From Cylindrobasidium torrendii FP15055 ss-10 (taxonomy: Eukaryota; Basidiomycota; Agaricomycetes; Agaricales; Physalacriaceae), in contig KN880506.1 of the NCBI GenBank assembly GCA_000934385.1, forward strand, positions 1 through 64,000: a stretch of 64,000 nt of DNA, written 5' to 3'. The notes under the pieces are model-generated. The model saw only the letters and a list, made by a program, of their open reading frames with translations. It searched no databases and was not told where the DNA came from. This document shows, piece by piece, positions 39,727 to 50,667 of this stretch. The translations under genes and the position numbers were made by a program. The stretch's first letter is position 1; each line of letters opens with the position of its first letter.

Positions 39727-40734
39727 CGTCGTCGTGGTGATGGTGGGAAGGCAAGAATCACCGCCATTCAGTTCAAATCCGTAAGTTACCCTGTGTACAA
39801 GCAGGCCCTAAGTAGTGGCGCACCAGTCTGTAAGGCTCTCATGGCTGACGATGAATCGATATGTGTTGACCCCAAGCCCTAACGCGCATTCTTATACCTC
39901 ATATAGATTGGGACAAAGGCCGCGTCAGGACGAGTCAAGAATTATTCGGCGTAAAACGACTTGTGATAGACACCTGGATTTCGGGGTGTAAAAAGTCTTG
40001 GGGGGAAAATCGATAAAAAGAAATATGTATGATGAGGGTGCCGTTTGAAGTCAGTGGGCAGCAGGCACCGACCGTTGTGAACAATCTAACTTGGCGATCG
40101 CTCCGTTAATGAAGACGGCCCGAGTGCCACTCGAGCCAACGGCCTCAAGCGCTGACAATGCTGATCTGGCAGTGGTATGAGGCGAAGGGAGGAGGCTTGG
40201 ATGAGACTTCGAGTAAATCGAAGTTTGCGGGAGGATCTCCCTCTCGACATTGTCTTCCTCATTTGCGACAACCTTGTCTTGGACTTTTTAGTTGAGCAAC
40301 TTCTCGCTGCTTTCCTCACTACGCACAATGTGGCTTTGAAGCCGAAGAGTATGAGCCTATGGACGACATACCCTAAATTTTCTATTCCCTAAAACGAGCA
40401 AGATAGTCAATCCCTTGGCCGAATCGCACACTTATGAGCGATTCGGCTAAGTGTGCGATTCGGCCCAACCGAGAACGAACGCAGTGACCGCCCAAACCGA
40501 GACACATTCTACAAGCATGGTGAACCAGAAATAATATTCCAGCCGAAAAAAATGTGAAAGGGTCAGAACAATCGTCATCACCAAACGAGGGACGGGTATA
40601 AACTACTATACGAGAGTCAGAAAGTAGAGAGACGGGGAAACAAAAACAAGAGGGAACCGCCCACAACTAGATGCGAAAAGACTATCCACAGTAGTAGTAA
40701 TAAGGTAGAAAGAAACGCGGACGCGGACAGGCGC
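39727..40734. other. Intergenic stretch with a perfect hairpin
   Basis: It lies between the head of copy B and the 3' end of the septin gene. A 71-codon plus frame at 40177 contains LPLDIVFLICDNL, faintly F-box-like, but nothing supports it. The notable element is the inverted repeat at 40417-40465. Confidence 0.5.
40417..40465. repeat. Perfect 18-bp inverted repeat with 13-nt loop
   Basis: The arms 40417-40434 (GGCCGAATCGCACACTTA) and 40448-40465 are exact reverse complements. The loop itself repeats GCGATTCGGC, so that ten-base unit or its complement occurs three times. It lies about 270 bases past the septin stop codon and could form a stable hairpin in the septin 3' transcript or mark a small palindromic element. 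Confidence 0.85.
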
Positions 40735-42102
40735 TCATCGCCTTCCAGATCCCCGGCCATAGCCCACCTGCAGCTGGTCCAACTCGGCCTCGAGACTCTT
40801 GATCGCACCATGCGCAGACTCCAAATCCTTGTTGAGCCTGTCGCGCTCCGCAATAAGATGCTGCTCCCATTGCCTGAACCTGGCCTCCTCGCTCTTCACC
40901 TGCTCCGTGAAACGCTTGCGCAGTTGCTCCTCCTCCTCCTTGAACTTCGGGTTGTCCAACTTCTTCACCTTGGGCTCCCCGAACTTGCGCGTCTCCATCT
41001 GCTGCTGGCGGTAGTTCTCGTAGTGGTTGTCCTCTGTGGTTGAGATCAGGTCAAGCATGTGCGTGCGGATAAGCAGCGAGCGCAGTTTCTTGAAGTCGCA
41101 GTGTTGCTCGTTTTCGACTGTGGAAGTTCAGTGGGACGGAAGATTGAATTGAGGAATGATAGACCGACCTTCGGCAACACCCCACATGTATTCACGACCC
41201 TTGACGACACGGCCGTCTGGGGTCTTGACGTCCTCAGTCGAACCAATGATGGAGAAGGGGATGGCGTCGGTAAGAATGCGTGCGTGATCCGCGCTCTCGT
41301 CGTCAGCCTCGACAGGAGGAGTGTAGATACGGATATTCTGCGCAGCGAGAACCTGGCGGACGCGTTGCTTGAACAGGAAAAGGTCGTTCTGGGTGAGGGT
41401 ATCGGCCTTGGCTACCACAGGGATCAAGTTGACACGCGTTCCAAGGCGCTTCATTATCTCGATGTCCAGAGGCTTGAGCCTAGCAAAAACATGAAATATG
41501 GATAACAATTGCGGTATATTACGCACGTGTGGCCAGTGGGACGAATGAAGTACAGGCAAGCGTGGACACGGAGGTCGGTCTTCTCGTGACGCTGAGGCTG
41601 TTGCTCCTGGCGCATATACGCTTCATGCTGGTCGTCAATAAAGTCGACAATAGGCAGCCAAGAGTCGCGGTTGTTCACGTAGTCGCCAAAGCCGGGAGTA
41701 TCGATCACAGTGAGCTTGACCTTGAACTGCTTCTCCTCCAACTCGGCCTTGATAATCTCGACCTCGGTGAGTTTGTCGAGCTGCTTCATGTGGCGCTTGT
41801 GGTAGTTTTTCGGGGGCGACAGCTCCGTTGAAAAGAGCGTGTTGATGAGGGTCGTCTTGCCGAGGCCAGACTCGCCTGCGCGTTGCCGCGTCAGCATCGT
41901 GCTCAACACTACACAGAACAACGCGCTACGCACCAACAACCATTATCGTGAAATGCGCGCCGCGCTTTGCGACGATCTTGTGTCTCTACAAATGCGAGTC
42001 CCTGTCAGCCCTGCGCGCCAATTTCCAGCTTCGGAACGCGCGCACTTGATTCGGAAGGTTGGCAATGCCAATTCCATCGCTGAAGGGTGTTGCGGCGGCC
42101 AT
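40735..42102 (-). CDS. Septin, Cdc3/AspB type
   Basis: This GTP-binding cytoskeletal protein forms filaments at septa and hyphal necks. The start is at 42102: [19 protein letters not shown], then an intron, then [18 protein letters not shown], the polybasic membrane-binding region. G1 is GESGLGKTT and G3 is [11 protein letters not shown], followed by the septin-specific [15 protein letters not shown]. After an intron come [14 protein letters not shown]4 as [16 protein letters not shown] and the septin unique element. The C-terminus is a long coiled coil ([40 protein letters not shown]) used for heteromer pairing. Motif set and N-terminus fit the Cdc3 group; all expected elements are present. 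Confidence 0.93.
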
Positions 42103-42840
42103 GATAGTTCGGGGACGATGAGGAACGAGGCGGGAATGACCGTGCGGTACGAGGCCAAGGCGTATTTCCGAAAATCGTGTAACACGTATTTACCTGTGTT
42201 TGCCGCCGGCGTGCTCTTTTGATGGACGCCACCGACGCCTCAAATCCACTCTGTCGACTTTCAGCAAGTATTCAGCTGTATCGTATGCTGCAGTATGCAA
42301 CGTATATCCAGCTTGGAGTATCCCCTTCATGAAAGCTACACTATCCCGGTCCAGAGTTTCGGTCCTGCGTCTTGAAATGAAGTTAACTCTGGCTTTCCAG
42401 ACAGCTCATACACGAAAGGGACGCGCCACGCCGCTTTACCTCTTATGTCCTTGTCACCTTGTAAATCCCGTACCAAGCAGAGTTTGGCTCAACGTTCTCC
42501 ACATGCACCCAACTATACACCAAGTACATATTGAAACTGGCACGCCGAAACGACGCATGTCAAGTACACATACGGTAGGTACCAGCAATGCTAACAACTC
42601 CATTCAACAGCGTATTGGCGGACATCCGAATCTCACCCCGAACATTCATCCAAACAAGATGGCAGGGAGGAAAAATGCATGTTTGTTGTCGTAAATAGTG
42701 ACTTGCTATCGAAAACTATGTAAAAAGCTTGCATAACTTAGTAGTGTACATGTTGATCTACAATACCAAGAGAGAGTGTTTTGAATCCGTGAAGAGAAAT
42801 TATGCACATAGAAAGAAGACGAAAATCCAAAGAAGAAATT
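42103..42840. other. Intergenic stretch
   Basis: This lies between the septin promoter and the 3' end of the proline-rich gene. A 164-codon plus frame from 42200 has no motif. Confidence 0.4.
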
Positions 42841-43713
42841 CTAATGCGCCGCGACGCCCATGAAATTCGATGGGCACATAGGCAGAGGCCTGGACGGCTT
42901 CCAGCTCGAGCCCGCCTGAATGTAGTTGTCTGCTGTCGCAGGGATGGGCGGCAGTGGTGGCGATCCTTTGTTCTTGCCCTTCCACGGCTCTCCAACCATC
43001 GAGTTGGTACGGCTATGCGTGCGCGTGCTGCTGGTCGCATTAGCCTCTGACGAATCGATGCACAGTCCGGGGATATTGGGCAGTGGACGCCGTGCAGCGC
43101 ATTTCCGCAGATTCAGCGGAGCGACAGGTGGGAGAGACATAGCGGATGACGAGGCAAGTTGCAGTGGCGGTGGAGGGGGCGGCGCCACAAACGGCAAAGG
43201 CAGTTCACGCCTGGGAATCGGTACAGTCGACGCCCGTTTGAGAGCGTTGGTGTTGTTGTTGACGTGCTGCTCGGTCGGCCCAGACGAGAGTTGTGAATTT
43301 GCAGATGACGAGGCGAGACACAGCCTGGGCTCCGACGCGGCTTCGGCGGTCCATTTCACCGTTGATGGCGGTGGGGGCGGTGACGATGGGCCCACTGCTG
43401 CGCTTGGCAGCATGCTTGACGACCTGGGCTCCGACGTGCCGCGCCGTGCGACCTCGCGCGCCGCAGTTGGGCTCATCGCCATGCTCAGCGGCCGTGAACG
43501 CGACGGGGCAGGCTCGGCGCTGAGCAGCGCGTATTCCGACGCGTCGTCCTCCGATACGACTCGTCGAGAGGTGGGGCGGATCGAGTTTCTGTTATTGGTG
43601 CTGGTGTATCTATCCCAAGGCCGACGCGCTGAACTGATCTTGAGATGATTGGATGAAGTGTTGGGCTCGTCGAGCTCGCGGGGGTACCACTCTTCTAAGC
43701 GTGTAGACTGCAT
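42841..43713 (-). CDS. Proline/serine-rich low-complexity protein (290 aa)
   Basis: A single minus-strand frame encodes MQSTRLEEWYPRELDEPNTS and then mostly disordered text with polyproline runs (VGPSSPPPPPSTVKW, FVAPPPPPPLQLASS, GSPPLPPIPATADN), which look like SH3 or WW ligands. Short basic blocks alternate with Ser-rich ones. The frame is open further upstream to 43872, but I chose Met at 43713 because the upstream segment has a different, random-looking composition. No enzyme or membrane domain is seen. A signalling or cytoskeletal adaptor is possible; GC-rich composition could also create a spurious frame. Confidence 0.5.
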   Translation of the reverse strand: MQSTRLEEWYPRELDEPNTSSNHLKISSARRPWDRYTSTNNRNSIRPTSRRVVSEDDASEYALLSAEPAPSRSRPLSMAMSPTAAREVARRGTSEPRSSSMLPSAAVGPSSPPPPPSTVKWTAEAASEPRLCLASSSANSQLSSGPTEQHVNNNTNALKRASTVPIPRRELPLPFVAPPPPPPLQLASSSAMSLPPVAPLNLRKCAARRPLPNIPGLCIDSSEANATSSTRTHSRTNSMVGEPWKGKNKGSPPLPPIPATADNYIQAGSSWKPSRPLPMCPSNFMGVAAH

Positions 43714-45099
43714 GTAGAGAAGGTCCAGATGTAGAAAGAGGTGAAAGAGGAGAAGGGTTGACGTTTGCACAGTCGATGCATGGTCCTCCTCCTTATAAAC
43801 ATCCTCTCGTGTTTCAGACCTACGAAAGGGAAATCTTGCGTCAGGGAAGCTTCCGATGTGGATATCACACATCCCGCGAATTCAGACGTCGGTCTCCGGG
43901 GCTCCAGTGATGCACACTGCACAGCGAAAGACGTGGCAAGAGCAAGTATATCACTGATGGCTTGAGCCGCGCACAGGTGGTTTTGCTGCTTCGCCTGCAT
44001 GACAAGGCTCCCAGAATGAAAAAGACCGAGTGACAGCCGCACGTTACCTCGGTGCACGCTGCCGCCCGAAACCAAGTAAAGCAGCGGGACTTGCTGGATG
44101 GTCGTGTGTGCGTCCATAATCCCCTATGAAGCTCGTCTTGTCATATTGAAACGGATCCAGAGCATCCCGACGCTCTCGAAAAGCGTCGCTCTGTGTGGAC
44201 GCTTACTCGTAGCCGTAGCGAGCGAGGAACGGCGGTGGAAAGTCACATACATTTGCAAAATAAAAGCGACCAGGTACCATGCATCCTACTCAACCCGTCG
44301 GACGCTCTGGGCAGGCTTGACAGGCAAGAGTTAAATTTTGTGGCCAAGGGGGCGAGGATGAGACGCAGGGCTGGTGCTCGAATGACGGACAGGACGTGTA
44401 GGGGATTTCGCAGTGGAGCGAATGCCCATTGTCCACCGGTATGAACACAAATAATACTTTGAAGCCTCATACCTACCCGCCTTCATGTGTGTACAGCTAT
44501 CCCCAGAGAGGTGATGCGACAAGCATGGACCTACAAACCATGTAATACCTAGCTGTCCGCGATGTTTGATATTCGGCCACAGGCACTTTAGCTATGTATG
44601 CATTGTCATAGTACAAAAAAGGCCAAGCGCGCACGCCGTTTTCCCGCCATAAAATCATAAGTCGGTTAGTAGGTTTGGTCTTGTCGTTTGAATCGTGTAG
44701 GGGTATCAGTGGGTTTTGAGGGAAAGGAGCATCAAACGCGCCCCCTCACTTTTCGACATGGAATTTTCCAAAGTATGGCAGATAAAAGATATGCTGGTAG
44801 CCAAGCTACAAGCGTTCAAGTAGACATTGAAAATGAAAGTTCTCAGCTTCAGTTTGAACAATGGACGTAAGAAGAAGACGCGGATCAGACGGCGATCATC
44901 CGTTCACGGTCAGCGTCAAAGTGACCGTGCTCAGGCCCAGTTCTGCACCGGCTCACGGTGTACTCGCAGCCCGGTAGGCCTCAGCCACCGTTCCCAATGT
45001 GCGGCTCAGCCGGGAGCTTAGCATCAACGGCCGGAATCGGTCCGACTGGACCCCAGCACAGCCACCAGAATCTCTCTTCCGCTCACTGTCATCATCATC
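43714..45099. other. Intergenic stretch of about 1.4 kb
   Basis: No recognisable coding exons, RNA genes or repeats. It precedes the first KGD4-like gene and may hold its promoter. Confidence 0.4.
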
Positions 45100-45475
45100 A
45101 TGCACCCAACGCTGCGCGTTTCCCGCCATCCGCTTATCAGATTCTTGGGAAAGCGCGTCTGGTCGTCAAGTACGCTCGGCGCAATCCATAAAATGAACAA
45201 ATAACCAACGAAACATCAACAGGCCCGGAAGCACCACACGCCCATCCTGCGGGCTTACCGCTACCCTCTGGCTGGCACACCGCATCAAGCTCGAGCAAGA
45301 CGCCCTCTGCAGGCAGCGGGAGTGCGTACGGAGAGTTCTGGCACGCGCCGCAACGGTTCTGGCCAAAGAGCTTGTCGGAGGATGATATCACACTCGTACT
45401 GGTGCGTGCCGGCTTCTCCGCTTGTGGGCCTCAATGACATGTTTTCTGTAGACTGGCGGCGCGTCAAAGTGGTAG
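45100..45475 (+). CDS. KGD4/YMR31-type 2-oxoglutarate dehydrogenase subunit 4
   Basis: Three exons (45100-45169, 45223-45401, 45452-45475) join in phase to 90 residues. The protein begins MHPTLRVSRHPLIRFLGKR, matching the family's N-terminal LIKFxGKR element after a short mitochondrial presequence. It continues EAPHAHPAGLPLPSGW, matching the HAHPA block, and ends with FWHAPQRFWPKSLSEDDI and TGGASKW, matching the C-terminal P.RF.....E.E...I.SGGA signature. KGD4 (first described as ribosomal protein YMR31/MRPS36) recruits the E3 lipoamide dehydrogenase to the E1-E2 core of the 2-oxoglutarate dehydrogenase complex in mitochondria. This is the normal single-unit form, about the usual length. A double-length paralogue follows at 46308. 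Confidence 0.82.
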
Positions 45476-46307
45476 AACATACACAATATCTGCTCCCCTT
45501 ACATGCGATAAATTTAAACGCTCGACACTATTCAATTAATGGACGTGTTATGATTCGTCGTTGCCCGCAATCCTTGGATATGAACCATTTCTTGGTCTGG
45601 ACTATGGCAAGCTAACACCTTCCACCACGGCAATGCAAATGCCTCGAATTGCTGTACCCTCATAGGCATTGCCGCTTCGCTTATTCTTCGCGTTTTGTTT
45701 CGCGGGCTCCGCACGAATACAGCACGAATATAACACTTCGCAGCTTCATGCCCGGGTCTAGAGCTTGCATCTCATTGTGCTTGATGAAAGATAGGCCAAG
45801 ATAAACGGCATTACTCCATTATTATGCGGCATGCAGCTGCGTACGTTCATCCGGAATGCCTCTCACGCATGCCGCATTTCTGCAAGAGGCATCCTTGTAC
45901 ACTTACCTGGGACTCTCCTCGGACTCGGCGTCCTGCAGGGTTCCCCTCCGTGCTTCTCTCGTGGCTCGCATGATGAATCTACACACCCAGATTGCGCGCA
46001 CGTCGTCATGGCCATTGACTAGGGCATTCCAGTACGCGCCCTATTCATAGTTTCAACAAAAACTTGTTTATGCTGTACAGATCCCGCATGCCTCGAGCGG
46101 AGGACTTGGTCCACGAAGAGTCGCGTCCAGACCAATCAATGTGCTTCGATCGACCGCGACCGCAGGCGTTGTCATACCCTTGCGCGCACTCTTCGAGGCC
46201 TAGCCAGGCTATGGCCACTCGATGCCTCATCATATATAAGATCAAGCCCGAGTCACTGTCTTTCAACATCCTCCAGCGGTATTCACCTACAGCCACATCC
46301 AATAACC
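45476..46307. other. Spacer between the two KGD4-like genes
   Basis: No coding exon is recognised. A TATATAAG box at 46233-46240 lies about 70 bases before the next start codon. Confidence 0.45.
46233..46240 (+). promoter_or_regulatory. TATA box (TATATAAG)
   Basis: It sits about 70 bases upstream of the ATG at 46308 of the duplicated KGD4-like gene and fits a fungal core promoter. Confidence 0.55.
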
Positions 46308-47101
46308 ATGCACGCAACACCGGCCACTGCCTGCGTCGCCCGGGTTCACTCACCCATGATCAAGTTCGTCGGCAAACGCGTCTGGTCCTCATGTACGTTT
46401 GTTTGTTTTCACAGTCTTTGGGCGATGCTCATGCACCGGCGCAGTGACTGAAGTGCCTCACGCACACCCTGCTGGAATCCCCTTGCCCATGAACTGGGGC
46501 CCAGCTTCGAGCTTGAAGATGATTAAAACGCCTGAAATCCCGCACGCTCACCCTGCTGGAATCCCATTGCCACCGGACTGGATGGCTGCCGCCGTCCAAG
46601 CAAAGAAGGCCTCTGAGCGCCATGGTCTCTGCGCATTCTGGGACGAACCGCATCGCGTCTGTTCGAAAAAACTCTCCAACGAGTCTCCGCTGTACCAGTC
46701 AGTCTCACCAAGGACGATGCCCTCGACACCACGCGTACACGAGCCGCTGATCAAGTTCCGCGGCAAACACATCAACTGGTCTTCATCCAGTACGCTTTGG
46801 TCCCTGCTTTCTGGTGGAACCCAAGACTGATCTTTTCGTGTAGCAAAAGAGGCTCCCCGCGCACATTATCATGGTACCCCACTGCCAGCGGACTGGCATG
46901 CCGCCCCAGCGCGTTCGTGGCCAGCAGCAACGCCTCTACCGACTGGCCCTCGTGAATATTCCGAAGCACCAAAACGCTTCTGGCCGAAGCTCATGTCTGA
47001 TGAAGACATGGTCCTCCTCGAGGTGCGCTAGATCCATCCCAATTTCCCCATCTTAAGCTTGGCTGACATCTTCGCAGACTGGCGGTGCCTCGGTGTGGTA
47101 A
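46308..47101 (+). CDS. Internally duplicated (double) KGD4/YMR31-like protein
   Basis: Exons 46308-46392, 46445-46789, 46844-47022 and 47078-47101 join in phase to 210 residues. Unit 1 is SPMIKFVGKRVWSS, two successive PHAHPAGIPLP..W blocks and a truncated FWDEPHRVCSKKL. Unit 2 restarts with MPSTPRVHEPLIKFRGKHIN, continues APRAHYHGTPLPADW and ends APKRFWPKLMSDEDM and TGGASVW. The last two exons have exactly the lengths (179 and 24 nt) of the last two exons in the gene at 45100. Exon 2 looks like the second exon of one unit fused to the first exon of another, so the gene probably arose by tandem duplication and fusion. Whether it still enters the 2-oxoglutarate dehydrogenase complex is unknown. 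Confidence 0.78.
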
Positions 47102-47449
47102 ACCCACGACCTCAATAGAATCTAGAAAACCTTACACATCAACGATCTTTCTCTCCATCATCTTACGCTTTTACTACTGCTTTTTGGGACATTTGTCTTG
47201 ACTTAGAGACATTCACTTTCGGTTATTATTTGTAGAGATCAACCAAGCCCATAGAGGCGTGTAGAATACCTAGAACGACTTATATACGACCTCCTGGGAA
47301 TTAGAGGCAAATGGATAATTTCCTTTTCATTGACGGAGAGCATTGTGGAAGTTGTCACCAACCAAGGATTACCTGTTGCTGAGCGCTCGTTCGAGAAGAA
47401 CACCACTGTAGCGGGTCACTCAAGCACATAAGTACACAGGTACAGTTAA
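47102..47449. other. Convergent intergenic region
   Basis: The 3' ends of the double KGD4-like gene and CE16 esterase 1 meet here. No feature is seen. Confidence 0.4.
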
Positions 47450-48627
47450 TCAATAGCGAGACTGTCCACCAATCTTCTTGTGCATCTCCATCGCTAAATT
47501 CCTCCCAGTTTGCTCACTGGGATGAAGTTCGTCCCAGAACATGTACGAGTCTCGCTCGTCTAAGGTACAGTCCCCGCTATTTACGCATTAGATTCATAAC
47601 CTTGTTGTGACAACAAGCGCGGCGCCACTCACATTCCGCACAATCGATAGTCGTCCGGATCGGGACATTGATGACAATGACCGGTTGTGTTCGCCGGTAC
47701 ACTGCCGTTGAAATACAGCGCTGGATTGAAATACAACTCTTCGAAAAGCGCGTAGGTGTCGAACCATTGCACCTCACCGTTGCCTCGCCATTCCGCGTTG
47801 AGCGCGCTTACCCGGTCTGAAAGCAGTCGGTTGAGACGATGCACGATGTTGTACATGTCTTTGTACCACGCCTCCCCGTCATGCGGCTTTGGCCAATATA
47901 TCGTCGGATCTGAGGAGTTCGAGTATAGCTTCGTGAGGTGCAATGGTGTAAGTGCGTTCAAGATAAAATGTCGAGCACCAAGCCTGTGCATATCTCGAAT
48001 AGCGTTCACCTGGCAGTCGGCAAGGTCAGCCAGAGTAACGTCTGCGGCCTGGTCATTGGTGATGAAAGATCCAATGCCAACGTCGTTTGTGCCGATGAAG
48101 ATGATGACCACAAAACTGTCGGGGTCGAGGAGCAGTCGCTGTTTCTCCGTTTCGCTTTCCGACGCTATGTGGTCCTCGACAAACCACGCAGGTTGCCCCG
48201 ACGCAACATCGGGCCTATCATTGAGTGGTGTTAAGGATTCATTGCAGACTGCCCCGCCCACGGCGTAATTCCAAATCGTGTAATTCCCATAGAGCCCAAG
48301 GTAGTAAGGCCACTGAATGCCTCCATCTGCGGCTTGGTCGTCCTTTACTCATGGCTCAGTAGGTAGAGGTATGCGAGAAATCGACGAAGACTACTCACTG
48401 GCGGGAATATTTCCTGGTAATCTTTCCCAGGGTATGAGCCATTGGCAATGCTGTGTTGACGAGATTGGTCTGTTTCCCCGTATACAACGTCAATAACAAA
48501 AGGACTAACACTCGCAAGGAGGGAAGGACTCGCCCGTGTATGAATCGCCAAAAAGGACGATGTCGGTGATCTCGGTGGTATACGCTACTGCTGAAAGTGC
48601 CAGGAAGGCTGCGACCAGGAAAAGCAT
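47450..48627 (-). CDS. Secreted GDSL/SGNH esterase, CE16-like, copy 1
   Basis: The product has a signal peptide (MLFLVAAFLALSAVAYTTE) and SGNH-hydrolase blocks: the nucleophile serine in VLFGDSYTGESF, GNYTIWNYAVGGAVCNES (block II glycine), IFIGTNDVGIGS (block III asparagine) and FWDELHPSEQTGR (catalytic Asp and His). Exons are separated by introns near 48540-48480, 48410-48330 and 47640-47570. Fungal CE16 enzymes remove acetyl groups from hemicellulose oligosaccharides outside the cell. Several NxS/T sites (NYT, NSS, NGS, NTT) support secretion. A paralogue lies next to it at 49220; a TATA-like ATATAAG (48676-48682, minus) precedes the start. Confidence 0.85.
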
Positions 48628-48759
48628 AGGTACGAGTAAGTAGTATAGCCAAACTTACCAGCGCCTTGATGCTGCCTTATATTTCAGAAAGAGGGTCTCA
48701 TGGACAGCGTCCGGGAAGCTGCCGGACCGCTGAAGCAAGGGCGCGCGGAGGAGCCTACC

Positions 48760-49093
48760 TCTACTCGGACCAGCCGACTGTAAACACGAAGTCAGCCTCG
48801 ACGGCTCTGCATGTGACTACACTAACAGTACCCATTTCTTTGAAGCCGGGTTTGAATGTTTCGGGCTGCTCGACGACCCCATTCTCTTCGAATCTGACCT
48901 CGAGCTCCAAATTGGCATCCAACTCCATCGTGGAGGCAGCGAACCGCTCGGATTCCTGTTTTCCATTGTAATCCTCTGCCGCCTCTCCGCTCTGATACAG
49001 CACGGCAAAATGCAATCGCTCAGACCCGCTCATCTTCTGGCGCATTGGCTCGTTCGTCGGAGGTTTGGCAGGAGTCCGGGTAGTGGTACGCAC
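48760..49093 (-). pseudogene. C-terminal fragment of an F-box gene, duplicated
   Basis: About 90 codons (MSGSERLHFAVLYQSGEAAE, then LEVRFEENGVVEQPETF) closely match the C-terminus of the full F-box gene at 50668-52131 (MSGSERLRSVVLHQGGESTE, LEVRFEENEIIEQPDVF). No F-box or upstream repeats are present. It sits behind CE16 copy 1 exactly as the full gene sits behind copy 2, so it marks the end of a segmental duplication. Confidence 0.85.
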
Positions 49094-49219
49094 GAAAGAA
49101 AGTGAAATTATGCGAGTTTAAGTCTATAAAACGAATGTCGGGATAGGCGTTAACCAATCCTGGGAATAGCGATGTGTTAAATGTGGCGAGTCGGCTCGCA
49201 AACGCGCAAGTTAGTAGAA

Positions 49220-50370
49220 TTAATAAGCTGACTGTCCACCAATCTTCTTGTGCATCTCCATCGCCAAATTTCTTCCCGTTTGTTCGCCGGGATGAAGGTC
49301 ATCCCAGAGCATGTGTGAGTCGCGTTCCTCAAGGGGGCAGTCGACGCTATGTCTACATCAGCTTCATGGCCGTGCCAGGACATTGTCTAGTGCTCACCAT
49401 GCTTGAGACGAATCGACGGGGCATTGATGACAAGGCTCGTTAGTGTCTGCCGGGATGCTGCCATTGAAGTAGGGCGTCGGGTTGTAGTAAAACTCCTCGA
49501 AGAGCGCGTAGGTGTCGAACCACTCCACCTCACCGTCGCCCTGCCATTCCGCGTTCAGCACCTTGACCCCGTCGGAAAGGATTCGGTTAACGCTGTGAAC
49601 GATGTTGTACATCCCTTTGTTCCACGCCTCCCCGTCGTGCTCTTTCGGCCAGTAAAACGTTGGTTCCGACGAGTTCGAGTACAACTTCGTCAAGTGCAAT
49701 GGCGTGAGTGCGTTCAGAATGAAATGGCGAGCACCAAGACTGTGCATGTTTCGAATAGCGTTCAACTGGCAGTCCGCAATGTCGGGAAGAGAAACGTTTG
49801 CGAGCTGATCGTTGGAAATGAACGAGCTCATGCCGACATCGTTGGTGCCGATGAAGACGATGACCGTGAAACTGTCAGGGTCAAGGAGTAGGGTTTGCTC
49901 GCCAGTCTTGTTATCCGACACCATGTGGTCCTCGATAAACCAAGCGGGTTGCCCCGACGTAACATCGGGGATACCGTCAAGCGGTGTCAAGGCCTCGCTG
50001 CAGACCGCGCCGCCCACGGCGTAGTTCCAGATCGTATAGTTGCCATAGAGTCCGAGGTAGTATGGCCATTGAAAACCTCCATCTCCAGCTATGGCGTCCT
50101 TTCATTAAGTTTCAGCAAGTGTTCAGAAAAAGAGAAGTCAGCAGGCCCCTACCGGTGGATAAACCGACTGGTAATTTTTTCCTGGGTATGTGCCATTGAT
50201 AAGGCTGTATAAGCGAGATTGATCTGTGTCCTCGTAAGCACTCAACATCGTAAACTAAGCCTTACAAGCAAAGACTCACCACTAAACGAATCGCCGAAAA
50301 TTACGACGTCGGTGATTCCAGCGGCGTCGACTGCTGACAATGCCAGCAAGGCGGGTAGGAGAAAAAGCAT
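49220..50370 (-). CDS. Secreted GDSL/SGNH esterase, CE16-like, copy 2
   Basis: This is a close paralogue of the gene at 47450 with the same exon plan. It has a signal peptide (MLFLLPALLALSAVDAAG), the nucleophile block VVIFGDSFSG, NYTIWNYAVGGAVCSEA, IVFIGTNDVGMSSF and the final exon with MLWDDLHPGEQTGRNLA, where Asp and His are kept. It ends KKIGGQSAY. It is predicted to be an extracellular acetyl esterase acting on plant-wall oligosaccharides. A TATATAAG element at 50437-50444 on the minus strand lies about 67 bases before the ATG. All catalytic residues are present, so both copies look functional. Confidence 0.85.
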
Positions 50371-50436
50371 AGGTGGTGTAGTATGTGGAAGAAGGGAATG
50401 TGCGTTCTATCGCACCCAAGCCCTCCTGCACGGTTA

Positions 50437-50444
50437 CTTATATA
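50437..50444 (-). promoter_or_regulatory. TATA box of CE16 copy 2 (TATATAAG)
   Basis: It lies about 67 bases upstream of the start codon at 50370 on the coding strand. Confidence 0.55.
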
Positions 50445-50667
50445 CCCTACGATACTGCCAAGCGCGGCCAAACCAACGATCAGCCTCTCGCTTTTCTCGC
50501 TTCTCCAACTGGCAACAGCCACGGCCCACTGCCCACCGGCTATAGGCGATATTCACTGCCGGGCTCTTCGATCCTAGGGGTCTGCCAGTACCTGGCCAGT
50601 ACTACGCCCGCTCAAACCAGTCGACTGCAGGCGAATTCACCATAGAAAAATCTGCGAATGACTGTAT

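Noticed and set aside
40177..40392. Short F-box gene (LPLDIVFLICDNL)
   Set aside because: Only about 13 residues resemble an F-box, nothing downstream continues the domain, and the frame is 71 codons.
42926..43648. 240-codon plus-strand frame opposite the proline-rich gene
   Set aside because: It is a Gly/Ser/Asp-rich antisense shadow created by polyproline codons on the minus strand.
46445..47022. Repeated HAHPAGIPLP..W peptides as a cyclic-peptide (RiPP/kexin-repeat) precursor
   Set aside because: There is no signal peptide or regular Lys-Arg cleavage sites, and the flanking IKFxGKR and GGA elements identify the KGD4/YMR31 family instead.
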